A stretch of 64,000 nucleotides of DNA from Paramacrobiotus metropolitanus (GCF_019649055.1 NW_026570366.1:124001-188000), one strand, 5' to 3'. Counted from the first letter of the stretch, positions 22,080-35,463 are shown. Numbers and translations are program-made. The notes: generated by a model not told the origin, from the letters alone.

Positions 22080-25000
22080 CTAAACAATCCAGTACGTACT
22101 CATTTGACCTTTTCCCTATAAAGCAGTTGCAAAATTTTCACGACAGTATAAGCCATGTATGCAATGTGGACTCGTATGCTATCCAGAACAGATTTGTACC
22201 TTGACGAATATTTCCCCTCTATTGATATAGACCACATCCATGGCGTCTTTCGGAATTAGGAGAATGGTGTTTTCACTAGCGTGAATTCGACCTGGTTCAC
22301 CGTGCGTTGTCATACGGGAAGACGTATTCACCGCATCTCCAAATCTAAAGGCACACTAGATCTGTTATGTCAGTGTTAATACTTAAAACAAAAAAGAACC
22401 AACAATAACTTATGGTAACCTCAGTTTGTAAAGCCAGTAATAGTGCATTCTAAGCCTAAGGATTATTTACTTTACAAACAAAGATCTCCAAAAAGCAACA
22501 ACACCTCTTGGTACAAACATACAAACAGTATCGCGGAAGTTTATGTCCCACCACTCCAGCAGCACATGGTCCTGCAAACGAATCTCGTTTTCCGCATTGT
22601 AATTCGCTTAAAGAATGAAGTTAACAAAGACACATACCGCTGTGAATACCGGCCCGCAGTTGCATGTGGGTTCCTTTCGGTAAGCAGAAAGTGCCAAAGC
22701 GATCCATCATACTTTTGGCCATCCGGCAGATGGCCGTCACGTGCTGGATTCCATTCCGCACCGGAATTCCGCTGGCCACCTGCAAGGTACACTGTCAACC
22801 TTACCTTTCCGGTACAATCACAATTCACGTGTACGGTACCATGTAAGTATCTCCGATCGTCTCAATTTTGTGAACATCGTATTTGCTGATTTCCTCATCA
22901 AACATTAGATACACGGCGTGAAGGAGATTGATGACCTTGGAGGAGGAAACAGTAGCGATCCATGCTACGGATCCCGGTAAATCCGTGAAGCAGATACTCA
23001 CGCATTCGAACAATTCGGGTTTTACGTAGATGTTGCTTCGTAATGCTTGGACAACCGGACTAAAAGAATAATACGAACACAACAACAGATCATCAAACTC
23101 ACTTGCATAATTTTCATTTTTATAAAAAACATGTGAACGCGTTGTCAGTTGTCTGAAACTGGTTACTGTGTTACCGTAATAAAGTTTACGATACATAACA
23201 TATTCCATGTTATTAAATAGCGTAACCCAGGTATTAAATAGATGCTTCAGCAAATATGTATAACACAGTTAAATAACTGTATAATTATACGAGTAGACGA
23301 ATATATGAATTACCCATGCAAATTTAAAAAAAAACTAATATCTGTATCAATTTTGTATTACAGAATCCTATTATCACAATCGTTTCGCGGTTTACGTGGC
23401 ATATCAACATTCCACACGAAACATGTCACTACAGACTGCCATCTCACTACGATAATCCACTGGAGTATGCCAGTGGCCCTGTACGTATTAATAAGACCTG
23501 ACAATTGTTTGTATAATTATGATACTGTACATTCTGTAATGAAGTGAATACCGAGGCAAAATCTGTTCGAGAAGTTGATTACATCGGTCCTGCTCCACCG
23601 CCAGCTCTTCCGTGCGACTCTGTACAGCCTTTTCCAACGTATCCGTGTACCCCTCCAGACGATCCAGGACACTTTCGATGGGGTTTTTTCTTCTGCCCGG
23701 GAATGTCTCCCGGAATTTCTGTTCCACATTCTCCATGCAGTGGCAGTTTTCTATCTCGCTGCCAAATATTTCCATTCTCTTCCGCAGATTGAATGACTGC
23801 GGAGCGCCAACATGTGTCAAATCCATGGGAACATATTTAGACAACAGGATCACGAGAGCGTGAAATGACAGAATATCCGTTTTCTGATATACGTTGAAGT
23901 GCACCGGTTTCACTTTACGGGATTGCCTAGTCGGTGATACCACAGCCTTTATTTGCTCGAACCCCAGACAGGCGATTTTCACGACAAAGCGGCTGTCAAT
24001 GAGACATGTCCGCTCCGATAAATTTCCATGATATTTCAGCGAAGAATTGTGAATATACGACAAGCCCTGCAATATTTTGTCAAATATTGCTCAATATGTT
24101 TATGTACTATCTCTAATATGTCCCATTAGAACATCAAAAGTACAGCAGCTACGAGCTTACGGTTACCAATGAGATGGATAACTATTAAGTGACCTTTAGC
24201 AACGTTATTTATAATTCCTATATTTAAAAGTAATGAAAAGAAACATTCATGTATAATATATATAATGACGTTTTGCGTGTCACCTGCATGATATCACTGA
24301 TAAACGACAATCGAAAATCCCAGTCCAGCTCCATGACCGCCATCAGCATCTCCAGAGTCCCACGTTTCACCAACGGTACTACTATCCATATGTATTGCGG
24401 TGTAGAGCATAATCCCAACAAGCGCTGAATGTTATCATGGTGAATACTGTGCAGCTGCAATGCCACCGAACAATTGTGTCGTACCCTTGAACATGCTCGC
24501 TTTTATCCATCTATGAAAGTATAATCGTGCTCGTACTTCTAACAACAAAGCCGCAATAGATGTTTCCACTCTGGCCGAGGTTCTTGCAGCTTTCCGAATA
24601 ACTGGTATCGTCCACACTGGCATACCGTGCAAGTCACCCACACCCGGAGACAAACTGTCGTCTCCAAGGCGATCACCAAAATGGAGGTCACTTGCCGAGA
24701 TGCACCATTGTTGTTTCAAGGTTCTTGTGATTTTTTGCTTTCTGTAACGTACAGTACGTAATTATCAGAGAGCTATAACGTGTAACCATGTACTTAATCA
24801 GTCAAAATAAATTGTACGAAAATGTACGATTTGCGGACTAGGTTACCTGTACAAAATCGCTGCTCCTAATGGAACCAGCAGCAAGAGCACCATCGCATCG
24901 GCTGACAGTTCAACTGGGATGGCAAAAGGCTGTTCTGCGTCACAGATAAAATCGAGTTCTCAAAATTACTGTGCAAGTGTCAGTGATATATCTTGTTTGT

Positions 25001-27349
25001 GTGCGGTATTCGAACCTGGCCCACATCCAGCTCCTTGATCAGCCAAGCAAAGCTTAAGTCGATACAGTAACGGAAAAGGCCAATCGTTGACGTCCAAAGA
25101 GAACCAGTCAAATTCTTTCGCTGTCCGGTTGTATTTAATCAAAGTCTAGCCGGACAAGGTTTCGAAGGTCACTTATTAACAAAAGGCACATACAATTTGC
25201 TGCTTACAGTGAATCGCTCGTCTGTTTCACTCCATACGTGTACCGCCACATCCAGTGCATCTGGCTGACCCAGGCATGCTGACGCACTCATACTGCCGTT
25301 GTCAACCTTTGACAGTACTGCCCGAATCTTCTGCGCCATCTCTCGTCCATCGCACGGATTGGGCAGTGTCTGGGCAAATCGTATCCACGAACCAACAATC
25401 GTAAAAGTGTTCCATACACTGACGAGTTCTCCTGGCTGTGCAAAAATTTAACTTGCTATACGGGTGATAAGGTACAGATTTCACGGTCATGGTAATTATA
25501 CCTGAGCGATATACGAAGTCTCTGTATCAGGAAAGGCAGTGTATGCATGTCGGAAGAGTAATTCGTCACGCTCCCGAAACTGCGGCACTTGTTTCGTCCA
25601 AGTGACGTACATTATAGATCTTAGAATCGTGTCATTCTGCAATCAATGAACTTTGACTTGCGAATAATTGATTATTGATGTGACATTCTACGCCAACGTA
25701 CCCGATTTCGCATGCCACTGGCCAATTCGAATCTGCTATGTATCGGACTGTTGATTGGCACAATTGGTATAAAAACCTGCAGGTAAAGAAAGGGCAGCAA
25801 TGATCACCGATTTACAAGCTCTTCTTTTTTGGAAAATTATTGCTGGATGGCTGACAGTAAGTTAAAAACAAAGGGCTCCAAAACCTTGGATTTGTTTCGT
25901 TCACATTTCATACCGTATCGCCATCTCCCATACCAAGGTCAAAAGCATGATTCTAAATACAAGAAAAAAAAGTAAATGAGCGCTACCTGTGGTAGGTACT
26001 CGTGCTGAAAAACAAATTACCATAATTCGAATGGTTGTGTTTGTGTCGGATATGATCAGAATCGCTAGAGTAAATAAAACTGAGTTGGCAGTTGCGATTT
26101 ATGAGTGCACTTGTTACCAGCATTACAATGGACGACAAAAAGAGGTTGAAATCGACCGGCCAGTGTGCGGTCGCGCCTCATCAACTTCTTTTTGTCGTGC
26201 ACTGTAAAACAAGAAACTATCAGCTATGAGATACCTTGAATATTACGACTGCGACAAATAGCAAGACTGCGATTGATTTCCACTTCCTTGGAATAGTCAA
26301 AGACATCAATGACAACCTTGCGTTCCATTTTGATTACGGAATCCATCGCAATGAATGTTCTGAACAGTTCCCAGTAGTAAGTAGCCGTTGTACTGCCAAC
26401 CGACTTATCAAACAGCAAACAGGCTCTATCCCAGCGTCCGATGCTGAGGAGTTTTACGATGATGACCACCAAGTGGTTGTAGCCATCCGTTGGTATCACA
26501 ACCGTTGGGTAATCAGCTGGATTCAGGTACACTTTGTCATTAACAAGACTGTGACAAGGGTCAGCAATTAACAGTCTAATTAGTTAGCAGTTTTTCAGAA
26601 TAAAAATTCGCACACAAACACTTACATGTCGAACAAAGGAACATTCCACTCTAGAAAAGCAATAATTTTTGTATAGAAGTACTGCAGATCTGCAAGTTAC
26701 TTATATACAAGGTAAGAACTGCAAACAGCTTCTACAAAATTCAAATAAAACTTTTGGAAGGAGTTTTGCCCAGTCGCGCAAACTAGGAAAAGCCAAAAAT
26801 AGTATGTTAACAAAGTTTGTCTATATTTGCAGTAAATTTCTTTAGTGAATAAATAAAGGTCATGGTTATGGAAGTTTAAGTAAACGTTAGCAAACGCAGT
26901 ATTTTTTTATGTACCGCTGGCCAAAGGTGAGACATCTGTCAGTCCACATTCTGCGGCAAAAATACACTTTTACAGCAAGCATAAGTTATCCACGTATATT
27001 CGCATTAGTTTAGTTTTAGGTTATTACTTGAACCAATTAACGCCGAGCAGCGACCCGGTTTATGGTGCTCATAGAAATGTTCTGCAACCATGTTTACAGC
27101 GTCTCCGGCAATTTCTTCGCACGTCGTACTTGACGCGTTATACAACCAGGCAAAGTGAACACTGATACCGTCCGTCGACTCATTCAGCCAGGACAGCCTT
27201 TCCATCGTCAAATTAATGGCGGCTGTAGAAAACACGACGTCTGGATTGGAGCCGTTGTACGGCAAAAACGATATTAATTCCAGTACGGGAAAAGAGATGT
27301 ACGTTTTGAAAAGCAGGCAAAGTACCAAGATAATCCCTGTCAGTCGCAT
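22080..27349 (-). CDS. Receptor (particulate) guanylate cyclase, about 933 aa, about 17 exons
   Basis: Exons in order: 27028-27349, 26915-26950, 26235-26531, 26021-26064, 25914-25952, 25502-25636, 25208-25435, 25016-25145, 24847-24934, 24537-24741, 24284-24454, 23552-24066, 22840-23059, 22638-22779, 22523-22571, 22200-22344, 22080-22115. Phases agree throughout. Layout: signal peptide (MRLTGIILVLCLLF), ANF-type ligand-binding ectodomain to about 410, membrane helix (MVLLLLVPLGAAILY), kinase-homology domain about 455-700, coiled linker (LDRLEGYTDTLEKAVQSRTE), then the cyclase domain about 755-925. The kinase part is a pseudokinase: HGNL replaces HRD, and there is no DFG. The cyclase retains both metal Asp (FTDLPG, ETIGDTYM), the guanine-specifying Glu and Cys (KIETIGD, RYCLFGD) and N-x3-R (NTSSR), so it should make cGMP. 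It ends GKGQMSTYWIV. The region between exons 1 and 3 is the least certain; one small exon may be missing. Ligand unknown. Confidence 0.93.
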
Positions 27350-28412
27350 TTCATTTAATTTGACCACTTAAAAAATGTTTAAAAACTTAACGCGGTTTAT
27401 TTGTCCTTGACGGCTTCAGTGCTGTAGCTCGTATAGTAATGAATAATGTCTGCTGAAAGTCTTTAGTCCGAAATATAGAACCCGTATATAGACGGCTGGT
27501 ACAATAATTCATTGAGGAGAAACAAGTAAAACGATGCCATTGCAACCGTTTGAAATTTTGTTCTTGCATATTCAGCTGCCATTGTCAGTTAAGGCAACGT
27601 GAGAACTTGGTTGTACAGTGACGTCGAAGCAAATTTTTCATCAGAGCATGTTTTTTGATATTTCATCTCGTTTAATTGCTTGTTTTTGTCGCAGCAGTTA
27701 TTTATTCACGTGCTTGCGGTCCTAGGCCTGTTACCAAATACTTAAAAAGCTTTTTAAAAAATTTGCAAAAAATACAGCTGCCGGAAATTTGTTCAAATGG
27801 TCAGTACAGCCATTTACAGAAATTTCTGTCATTGAATCAAGTTGATCTTGCCCTTGGACTACCCTACATGTTGAAAGTTAATATACAAGTACATACGAGT
27901 ATAATACAGCAAAAGCGCTGATTTATTGGTCGTGGCTGACCAAATGGAAGGACCAATACACTTACATCTTAAGTCGCATTCTTTTTTTATAGGAACGAAG
28001 ACGATTTGGTTAAGCAATGATTGTTTAAATAACTTTTTGATTGTGAAAATCAAGATCTTGGGAACATTAATCTCATCAGACTTCAGTCGGAAAACTGAAT
28101 GAGGGAACACCGTACCATTCCTACAGAAAGTTCATCTGTATTAATAAGTAACTTTTCGCAGTACTAGATCGCGCTAATGAAATTTTGGTCAAATACTACT
28201 GTAGGCAGTATGTAATATGAGAGCTTCGTTTGTGGTCCAGCTTCGACTTTTTGAACTGCCCCACCCCACCCCGTCTTCCCAGAAGAGCAAACCTTTTAGT
28301 CCCTTTCTCTCCGGCACTTGCATATAAACGAGGAAGCTGACAGCATTAATCATTAAAATGTGATGGATAATACCCGTTCGCTTTTGCTAGGCGGTTTACA
28401 CCACGAACCGTA
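27350..28412. other. Intergenic, upstream of the guanylate cyclase
   Basis: No gene recognised. AT-rich, without a clear TATA box. Confidence 0.45.
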
Positions 28413-28420
28413 CGTATACT
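28413..28420. repeat. Left 8-bp target-site duplication
   Basis: CGTATACT directly precedes the left terminal repeat and is repeated exactly at 29363-29370 after the right one. Confidence 0.85.
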
Positions 28421-29362
28421 GGCCAATGTCAAAACGACGGCGGAATTTTTTGCCGGCGGAAATTTTTTGTGGTCAAAATGACGGCGGAATTTTCTGCCGG
28501 CGGAAATTTTGTGTGGTTAAAACGCCGGCGGAAATTCTGGTGGTCAAACTGCCGGCGGAATTTTCGTAACTTTTTAATTTCATTTACTGTGGATAGTTAA
28601 AAACAGTTTTGCAAAGAAAAATGTATCTTACATAGATTCGGGCGCCCCGTTATCAATATAAGCCTTTTATCGAGCCGCATGTATTTATGTACAGTCTGTA
28701 TGGGCGTTGTTGCGTCGGCAGTTTGCACAGAACGCGCGAACAAGTTCAAGAGAATACCTCAGCCGCGCAAAAAAAGACAAACAAGGTGTTTGACAATGGC
28801 ACCGCGGCGATGACACTGAGGTGTGATCTAGTCTGATCCGTTGGAGCCTTTCCTGGGAAGACTCATAACTTCTCTGAATATAGACTGACACTGCCAACTC
28901 AGACGAAGAATCTTTACGCGCAGAGATTTCGTGGTCAAACTGCCGGCGTATTAGCTGGTTGGTATTTGACTTCGAGCACGTATGTATGTTCTTTTATAAT
29001 TGTGTCTTCTGTTTGCTTGTGCTTTCTTTAATTTTTCAACTTCTTTAAAGTTGTAGCTCTCTTTTGTTATTGTTGACTGTTTATCTGCCGAACGATGAAG
29101 CGTGTTTTGAAACTAGCAGTAGCAGAAGTTTGTTTGACAAGAATGCACGCATGAATTATTTTACCAATAAGTTGGCTTTGTATAACTTTATGATTTCCGT
29201 AAAAAAATTCATATTCAGGAAATTCCGCCGGCAGTTTGACCACGAGAATTTCCGCCGGCGTTTTGACCACACAAAATTTCCGCCGGCAAAACATTGCGCC
29301 GTCGCTTTGACCACGAAAAATTTCCGCCGGCAGAAAATTCCGCCGTCGTTTTGACATTGGCC
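28421..29362. mobile_element. Foldback/MITE-like DNA element with 8-bp target duplication
   Basis: The ends are inverted copies of about 145 bp (28421-28567 and about 29218-29362) starting GGCCAATGTCAAAACGACGG. Each arm is built from short repeated modules, GCCGGCGGAAATT followed by GTGGTCAAA. The flanks are a perfect 8-bp direct repeat (CGTATACT), the length made by hAT and P-type transposases. The internal 650 bp has one further module near 28935 but no transposase frame, so the element is non-autonomous. Superfamily is inferred only from the duplication length. Confidence 0.85.
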
Positions 29363-29370
29363 CGTATACT

Positions 29371-30358
29371 TCATAATAACTAAGGCATGCATGAGATTGA
29401 AGAGAAAAGCTAAAAATCACTCGTACTTCGAAGTACTGATTTCAGGATACACAGGTACCACAGCTTACCATTAGGTAAATTGGTAATTAATACTTTCTTT
29501 GCCTGCAGTTAAAAACACCTTTCTGCAGCTAAGATTTTATTAAGACATATGGTACTATTACGCACTATTAAGGCATATGGTAATACGCAGACTATGGCAG
29601 TGACTATGCATAGTTTTCTTCTTCCACGTTAATACGAGATCTTTTTTGCTTTTAATTTTCTCTTTGCCCAAAATTATTTAATTATCGATTCTGCATGCAC
29701 TATACTGTAACGGCGTTGAACGTGAGTTTCGTAATACAGTAAAAAATTAATGTAACACGAATAAAGTCTGTTCGTTAAATATTTAAAATTTTGTGCGCGA
29801 ATTTTATGTGCAAGAACCGTTAAAAACTGTACACAAGACAAGCGTATTCAACAAGTATCACGTCATGATGATTGTTGTTTATGCCACATACATAACGAAC
29901 AACCTTAACCTTGTGCACGGAAAACTTTGATTAATCCAAATCTATCATGTTCAGCAGAAGCCATTTTTAAATTGATGGATAACGCCACGAGTTTTCAGAA
30001 ACTGCGGCTTCTTGGTATTTGCATGACAGCGGGCGCCACGTGCAGTTAGGCAGATTTATATAAGCGTATAGACTGTTGTTAGCTGGATCAGTCGAAAGTT
30101 GACGCGTGACTGCGTGAGTTATCCCGGAACCAGTGTACAGGATTAGCTGCTTGCCCACATGCATAATCCTGCCACAACCGTACCGTTTTGCACTGGTTAC
30201 TGTTTTGATTTACCGGCGTTCTGGCAACTTTGAAAGCAGTTGTGTTGGTAATTAAAACCGGAAAACCGATGGCTGATCATGTTTAGGGTTAACGGGATAG
30301 TGGCGACGTATGTATCATTGGTTGAGCGATCATCAGAGATACTCGTGACCTATAAGAG
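29371..30358. other. Intergenic upstream of GPCR copy 1
   Basis: No gene recognised. A small imperfect duplication around (G/C)CATATGGTA occurs at 29545-29585. Confidence 0.45.
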
Positions 30359-30365
30359 TATAAAT
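30359..30365 (+). promoter_or_regulatory. Candidate TATA box of GPCR copy 1
   Basis: TATAAAT at 30359-30365, with a second TATAAG at 30351, lies about 260 nt upstream of the ATG at 30625. A 5' leader of about 235 nt would follow. Confidence 0.35.
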
Positions 30366-30624
30366 CCGAAAACGAAGCCAATAAGCGACATGTAGTAGAC
30401 CGGATTTTACGACACGCGGAAAATTGCGTGGATGGAATACACAAGGCCACCTGAGACGTTAATGATCAACCGATACGTTGTTTTGCCGATGCGAATGCCA
30501 ATTTTCTGGAATACACAGAAAGTGTCGTGCTGTGTGATGATCACTACATGTATTCCTTCTTGGAACTTTTTCGTTAAGGATTTTGTTGACACGACCTCGG
30601 CAAGGTTTTGGTTTTAAGCTAGAA

Positions 30625-31893
30625 ATGGCGAATTTTACCCCGCAATACAACAACACTACAGCTTCGGGATATGATTACCCAGAGCCGCCATCATTATCAC
30701 AACTGATCCCATTGAGTATTATCTTAATCGGAGCCATATGCACGGCGATCGGAGGAAATGCTTTTATCATATACGCATTTATCCGTTTTCCCCGTCTGCG
30801 CACACAGTTTAACACGTACATCTTTAATCTGTCCATCGCTGACCTTTTCGTCGGGATCATCGTTATGCCGTCCTTCTTCTTGTACAACTGCTACGGATAC
30901 TGGCCCTTCGGGGAACCGATGTGCTCGGTGTGGGTCTTTACCGACTGGTTCATGACCTTTGAGTCGGTGCTGACGCTGGCGGTGATCAGTGCAGAGCGAT
31001 TGTGGTCGGTCACCTGGCCCATCAGCTACAAGACCTGGCATAGGACCAATCAGGTGCGGTGTACGATTGTACTGACGTGGTTGGTGGTAGCGGCTGTTTG
31101 GATACCGGCGCTTGTTTACGATCGAGTATATCACGATAATATTGTGGAAAACTGCGCATGGGATCCGGCGAAGAATTTTGCCAGCGGAATTTATATTGGA
31201 GTTCTGGGATATTTATTGCCCTTTCTACTCATGTGCTCGTGTTACGCGATCGTAGGCTGGAAAGTTCGAACAAGGTTGGCCTTATTAGATCAACTCATAT
31301 TTGTTACTGAAAATGCTCAGTATTTTTTATCCGCGAAGCATGAATAGAGCACTGAGTTCTAAAGCATTATAGTACAATTATTGGTTGTGTTTGATAGGTC
31401 CGCACCGTTACGTAAAATGCTTGCAGTGGAGCAGGACAGGACTGTTACTAGCGTTCGACAGGCAATAACTGTTCATACGAATGATAAATCGCTTGCACCA
31501 CGTAAAGTTTTAGAAGATCCTGAAGATAATGACCTAAATGAGCCAAAAAAGAGACCACTGAAAAAATCGTCGAGCAGCAAACCCACTACTCGGGAGGGAT
31601 CCGCCCTGGTGACCTTAGGTGCCATTGGTTTCGCCTTCTCGGTATGCTGGATACCGTTCTACGTGTATTTCTTCGTGACGCTGTTTGCCTGGGCTCAACT
31701 ACCAGACTGGTTCCTGACCTTAAGCTACTGGCTGGCGTATCTAAACTCGGCAGTTAATCCTGTCCTGTACACCGCTCTGAATGAAGATATGCGGAAGAAG
31801 GCTATTGAAATACTGTGTTGCCGAAGAAAACGCGTAATGCCGATCAGTAATATGACACGTATAAATATTAATGATGCCGCCAATGCATTTTAA
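30625..31893 (+). CDS. Aminergic-type class A GPCR, copy 1, 381 aa
   Basis: Exons 30625-31274 and 31398-31893 join at phase 2 at the start of the third intracellular loop. The N-terminus has N-glycosylation sites (NFT, NNT). Helix 2 has NLSIADLFVG. Helix 3 carries the conserved Cys 100 and the amine-binding Asp 107 (FTDWFMTFES), and ends ERLWSV, an E-R-x variant of DRY. Helix 6 has FSVCWIPF and helix 7 NSAVNPVLYTALNEDMR, so CWxP and NPxxY are intact. Helix 5 has no serine pair, which argues against a catecholamine receptor. Between helices 5 and 6 is a Lys/Ser-rich loop of about 90 residues. ATG 30625 is chosen because the frame upstream has no other ATG. It is probably a Gq- or Gi-coupled biogenic amine or acetylcholine-like receptor; subtype not determinable. 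Tandem paralogue at 34210. Confidence 0.93.
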
Positions 31894-34081
31894 CTGCGAT
31901 ATGATGTTCCTGTGTCTCCCTCTTAGTTACCTTGGTGTTTATATTTGCAGTTTATAATGTTCAGGTTTACAATTTCTGTACACACAAATTCTACATATAT
32001 TTTTGTAAATGTCTTACCCGCAAAATTTATTATATTTATATTACCTGCCTGTGCTATTGACCAAACGAGACGAAACCGCCAGACAAAAATAATTAAATTT
32101 ACGTAAGAATATGCTTCTGTTGTTAGCAAAAACGTAAGCTAGCAAAATGAAATTCCAAGAACTAAGAATGTCTGCTGAATTTTGTATGCTCGTATGTCAT
32201 AAAATATGAACAGAGATTATTATGTTCATCGTTGCGGCGGCGTGCGGAGCAGTATGTGCATTCAGCTGATTTGTAAAACACTGCTTGGACCTGGACTGCT
32301 CCATGCAACAGATCGATAAAATCATAAATAATCGCTCTTAAGTCAAAAAGGTTGCAATGCAAATCTACAAAGTAGATATTTTCACAACAGCTACAAAATG
32401 CGAATAGCTGCTTTTAGAACGATGTGGATACTAGAAATCTGGTTTAAAAGTGCACAGGCACTTACGGTAAATAGGGAAGGCAGGCAGAAGAACCCCTATA
32501 CTCGTACTACTGTAATTAGCGCACGTTCTGGTTTCTGTGATCTGACTAACCTTTGCATGGTATTATAGTCGTTTCAAATAAATCTTTCAAGAATTTTTCT
32601 ACATTACAAGTAACAAAATTAGTCGTTGTACTCGTATTTGTTACAGTGATATTCGCGTTTTGCAGGATTATCAGCGTGACAACTTATTATTACCAAATTA
32701 TCTAAATTCTTAGTCACAGAATTATTACTTCCGATTCGACAAGGAAGACCGATCTAGAAATCGATCAGCACCAGCTACATCCGTTTCTGTTTTTTTGTCG
32801 GCACCATATCTTGTTTGCTCGTTAAAAATGTCGGGCACACCTCCGCATCGTACCTTTCACATAGCCAATCTCACGGAGTAGCTGTTAACTAGCCCCACAG
32901 CATAAATCAACCAGTAGACGCGAAAAAAAGAAATCGAGTCAATAGCAACCATCCGGTAACATATTTCATTACTATCGATTTCGGTACGGAAACGTGCATA
33001 ATAAACCAGTGGAGACCATTCTGAAAAATTTATCCATCTATTGCATCAAGCCAAACAGTACATGTCACAAATGCTTATGACGAAAAACGGTAAATCATGC
33101 AACCGGAAATGAACTAGTCGAGGCAATAAGTGTTTTCCTATCCAGGCAACTCGCGGTAATCGGGAACGATTACTTGTCTGGAGATTTGGATGTGCCACTC
33201 TGACGCACCTGCCGGCATTTATGGATTAAGCGAATTAACGCTTTGCACTGTGCTTGTGCTAATAACAAAAAATCCAAATAGGTGTTTGATGTATCCACCG
33301 GATGCTTTTGTCCCGATGGAAGTGGGTTTTTGTACTGATACAATTAACAATCACGGCAAAAAATTACGCGATGCCGGTATGTAAATGCGTTGCGTCGTGC
33401 GAATGCTGAATGCCTGTATGTTGAATACGCAACAATGCCTCGTTCCCTGCTGTTTATTCCATCATCGTCGCATGGGCCGTAGCCGGCATCAGTTGACAGG
33501 TGAGAGAACGTGTATACCGTCCGCTTTATAACATTCGCACCGGGATGCGATACTTCCCGTAGCGATAAGTACGCAACTTCCGCCCGGGTGTTTGAAAAAG
33601 AAGTGCATGTGCAAAAGGGCAATCTGTTGTCCCATAATTATGACTTAACGGCGCAGGTAAATGGATACTTTGCTACACTGAATGGATTCATCTGTGCACG
33701 GGATTAGGGAATAATGTACACGGGAATATAGGTGGATACAGTACCTCGGTACAGAATTCAGTTTTACTTTTCCTTAAAATGCAGTGTTGGCTTTCGTATA
33801 CTCATATAATGCCGTACTGGTGGGCATGCAGTTTCAGTATTGACTTGATGCCCTTGACCTTACTGAATAAAGCAAGTGGTGTCCGGTAACCATCTGAGCG
33901 GGACAGTGACAGATCCTTGCGCAAAGAGAATGGAGTCATCCACGACATTATTGTGGACACCGACACGCGAGCCATTATTATTGTTCAGTTACATTGGTAC
34001 CGCCTGCCTCATCTTTTGATAGTTCATCTCACTATCTGACGGCGGAACGATATTTATAGTAGCACAAGACGTGGGATCAGT
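31894..34081. other. Intergenic between the two GPCR copies
   Basis: About 2.2 kb between the paralogues. No third receptor copy and no pseudogene fragment of the receptor was seen. Short open frames near 33190-33700 have no recognisable features. Confidence 0.45.
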
Positions 34082-34089
34082 TATAAAAT
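34082..34089 (+). promoter_or_regulatory. Candidate TATA box of GPCR copy 2
   Basis: TATAAAAT lies about 120 nt upstream of the ATG at 34210, preceded by a second weaker TATTTATAG at about 34051. Confidence 0.45.
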
Positions 34090-34209
34090 CGGGAAGTTAA
34101 TAGCCGGTTTTTTCTGAACGTGCAGTTTCAGTACTTACTGTTCCCGGGGATTTTATTCTATTAAGGAATATTAGTTATTTACTTGAAATTTTTCTGATAA
34201 TTTTTCAGA

Positions 34210-35463
34210 ATGTCGATTGCCATTCAAAACAATAGCAACGCTTCCAACGTCTCCTTGTCGACCGGTTACGCCTATCCCGACCCGCCCTCCCTCGACACAC
34301 TAGTGCCCCTCGGAATCATCCTCATCTCGGCCATCATTACAACCGTCGGGGGCAACGGTTTTATTATTTATGCGTTCCTGCGCTTCCCACATCTGCGCAC
34401 CCAGTTCAACACGTACATCTTCAATCTGTCCATCGCTGACCTTTTTGTCGGAATCATCGTTATGCCGTCCTTCTTCCTGTACAACTGCTACGGTTACTGG
34501 CCGTTCGGGGAACCGATGTGCTCGGTGTGGGTCTTTACCGACTGGTTCATGACCTTTGAGTCGGTGATGGTCTTGGCGGTGATCAGTGTGGAACGGTTAT
34601 GGTCGGTGACGTGGCCGGTGACCTATAAGCAGTGGCACACGCCCGGTCAAGTGCGGCTGGTCATTGTGTGTACGTGGGTGTTTGTGGCGTCCATCTGGAT
34701 GCCGGCGTTCTTTTATGATCGGTTTAACCATGATAACGTCGTGGAGGACTGCGCATGGGATCCCGCAAAAAATTACGCCGGTGGATTTTACATCGGAGTG
34801 TTAGGATATTTGGCACCGTTTATTACCATGGTGGTTTCGTATACGATTGTTGGATTCAAAATGCGTAAAAGGTTAGTTAATATTTGCTGTTATCTTCTGC
34901 AAATCCAAGGCACAAATTTGCGTGTTTCAGATATTATAACAATATGTTTTTACGTTTTTGAAAATATTGCAGATTAAAAACGTGTGCATATGTACGTATA
35001 TGGCTGCTTTTGACACAGATTTCGGAAAACTCGTGCCACTAAGGGAGCCCCCATTCAAACCGAGGGCAGCTCCATTCAGCCACGCTACAAAGGAATTTCC
35101 CCAATTTCCCACGTTGGCGTGACGGAGAAAAGTATTATTAACTCGACAACGCTAACGGCTGGTGGGGATGAAAAGCAACTCGGCAACAGGCCAGCGAAAA
35201 TAAACCACACAGCCAATCGGGAAAAATCAGCATTGCTTACTTTGGGAGCAATTGTCGTGGCATTTTCCATCTGTTGGATCCCCTTTTACGTTTATTTCTT
35301 TGTGACCTTATTCAACTGGGGAACACTGCCAACGTGGTTTCTAACAATGACTTACTGGCTGGCTTACTTGAACTCGGCAGTCAACCCGGTTTTATATACA
35401 GCTCTACACGATGACTTCCGGCAAAAACTTGTTGATTTATTTCGATGTTGCCGAAAATATTAA
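34210..35463 (+). CDS. Aminergic-type class A GPCR, copy 2, 368 aa
   Basis: Exons 34210-34871 and 35019-35463 join at phase 2, the same position and phase as in copy 1. Conserved features are the same: Cys 104 and Asp 111 in helix 3 (FTDWFMTFES), ERLWSV at its end, CWDPAKN-like loop 2 (DCAWDPAKN), FSICWIPF in helix 6 and NSAVNPVLY in helix 7. The third intracellular loop differs in sequence from copy 1. The C-tail is short and ends FRCCRKY. Across 34504-34566 the DNA is identical to 30907-30969 in copy 1, including all synonymous positions, while flanking exon sequence has diverged. This suggests gene conversion or a very constrained segment. Ligand unknown. Confidence 0.93.

Noticed and set aside
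28685-28897. Minus-strand frame inside the foldback element
   Set aside because: Too short and without catalytic residues of any transposase.
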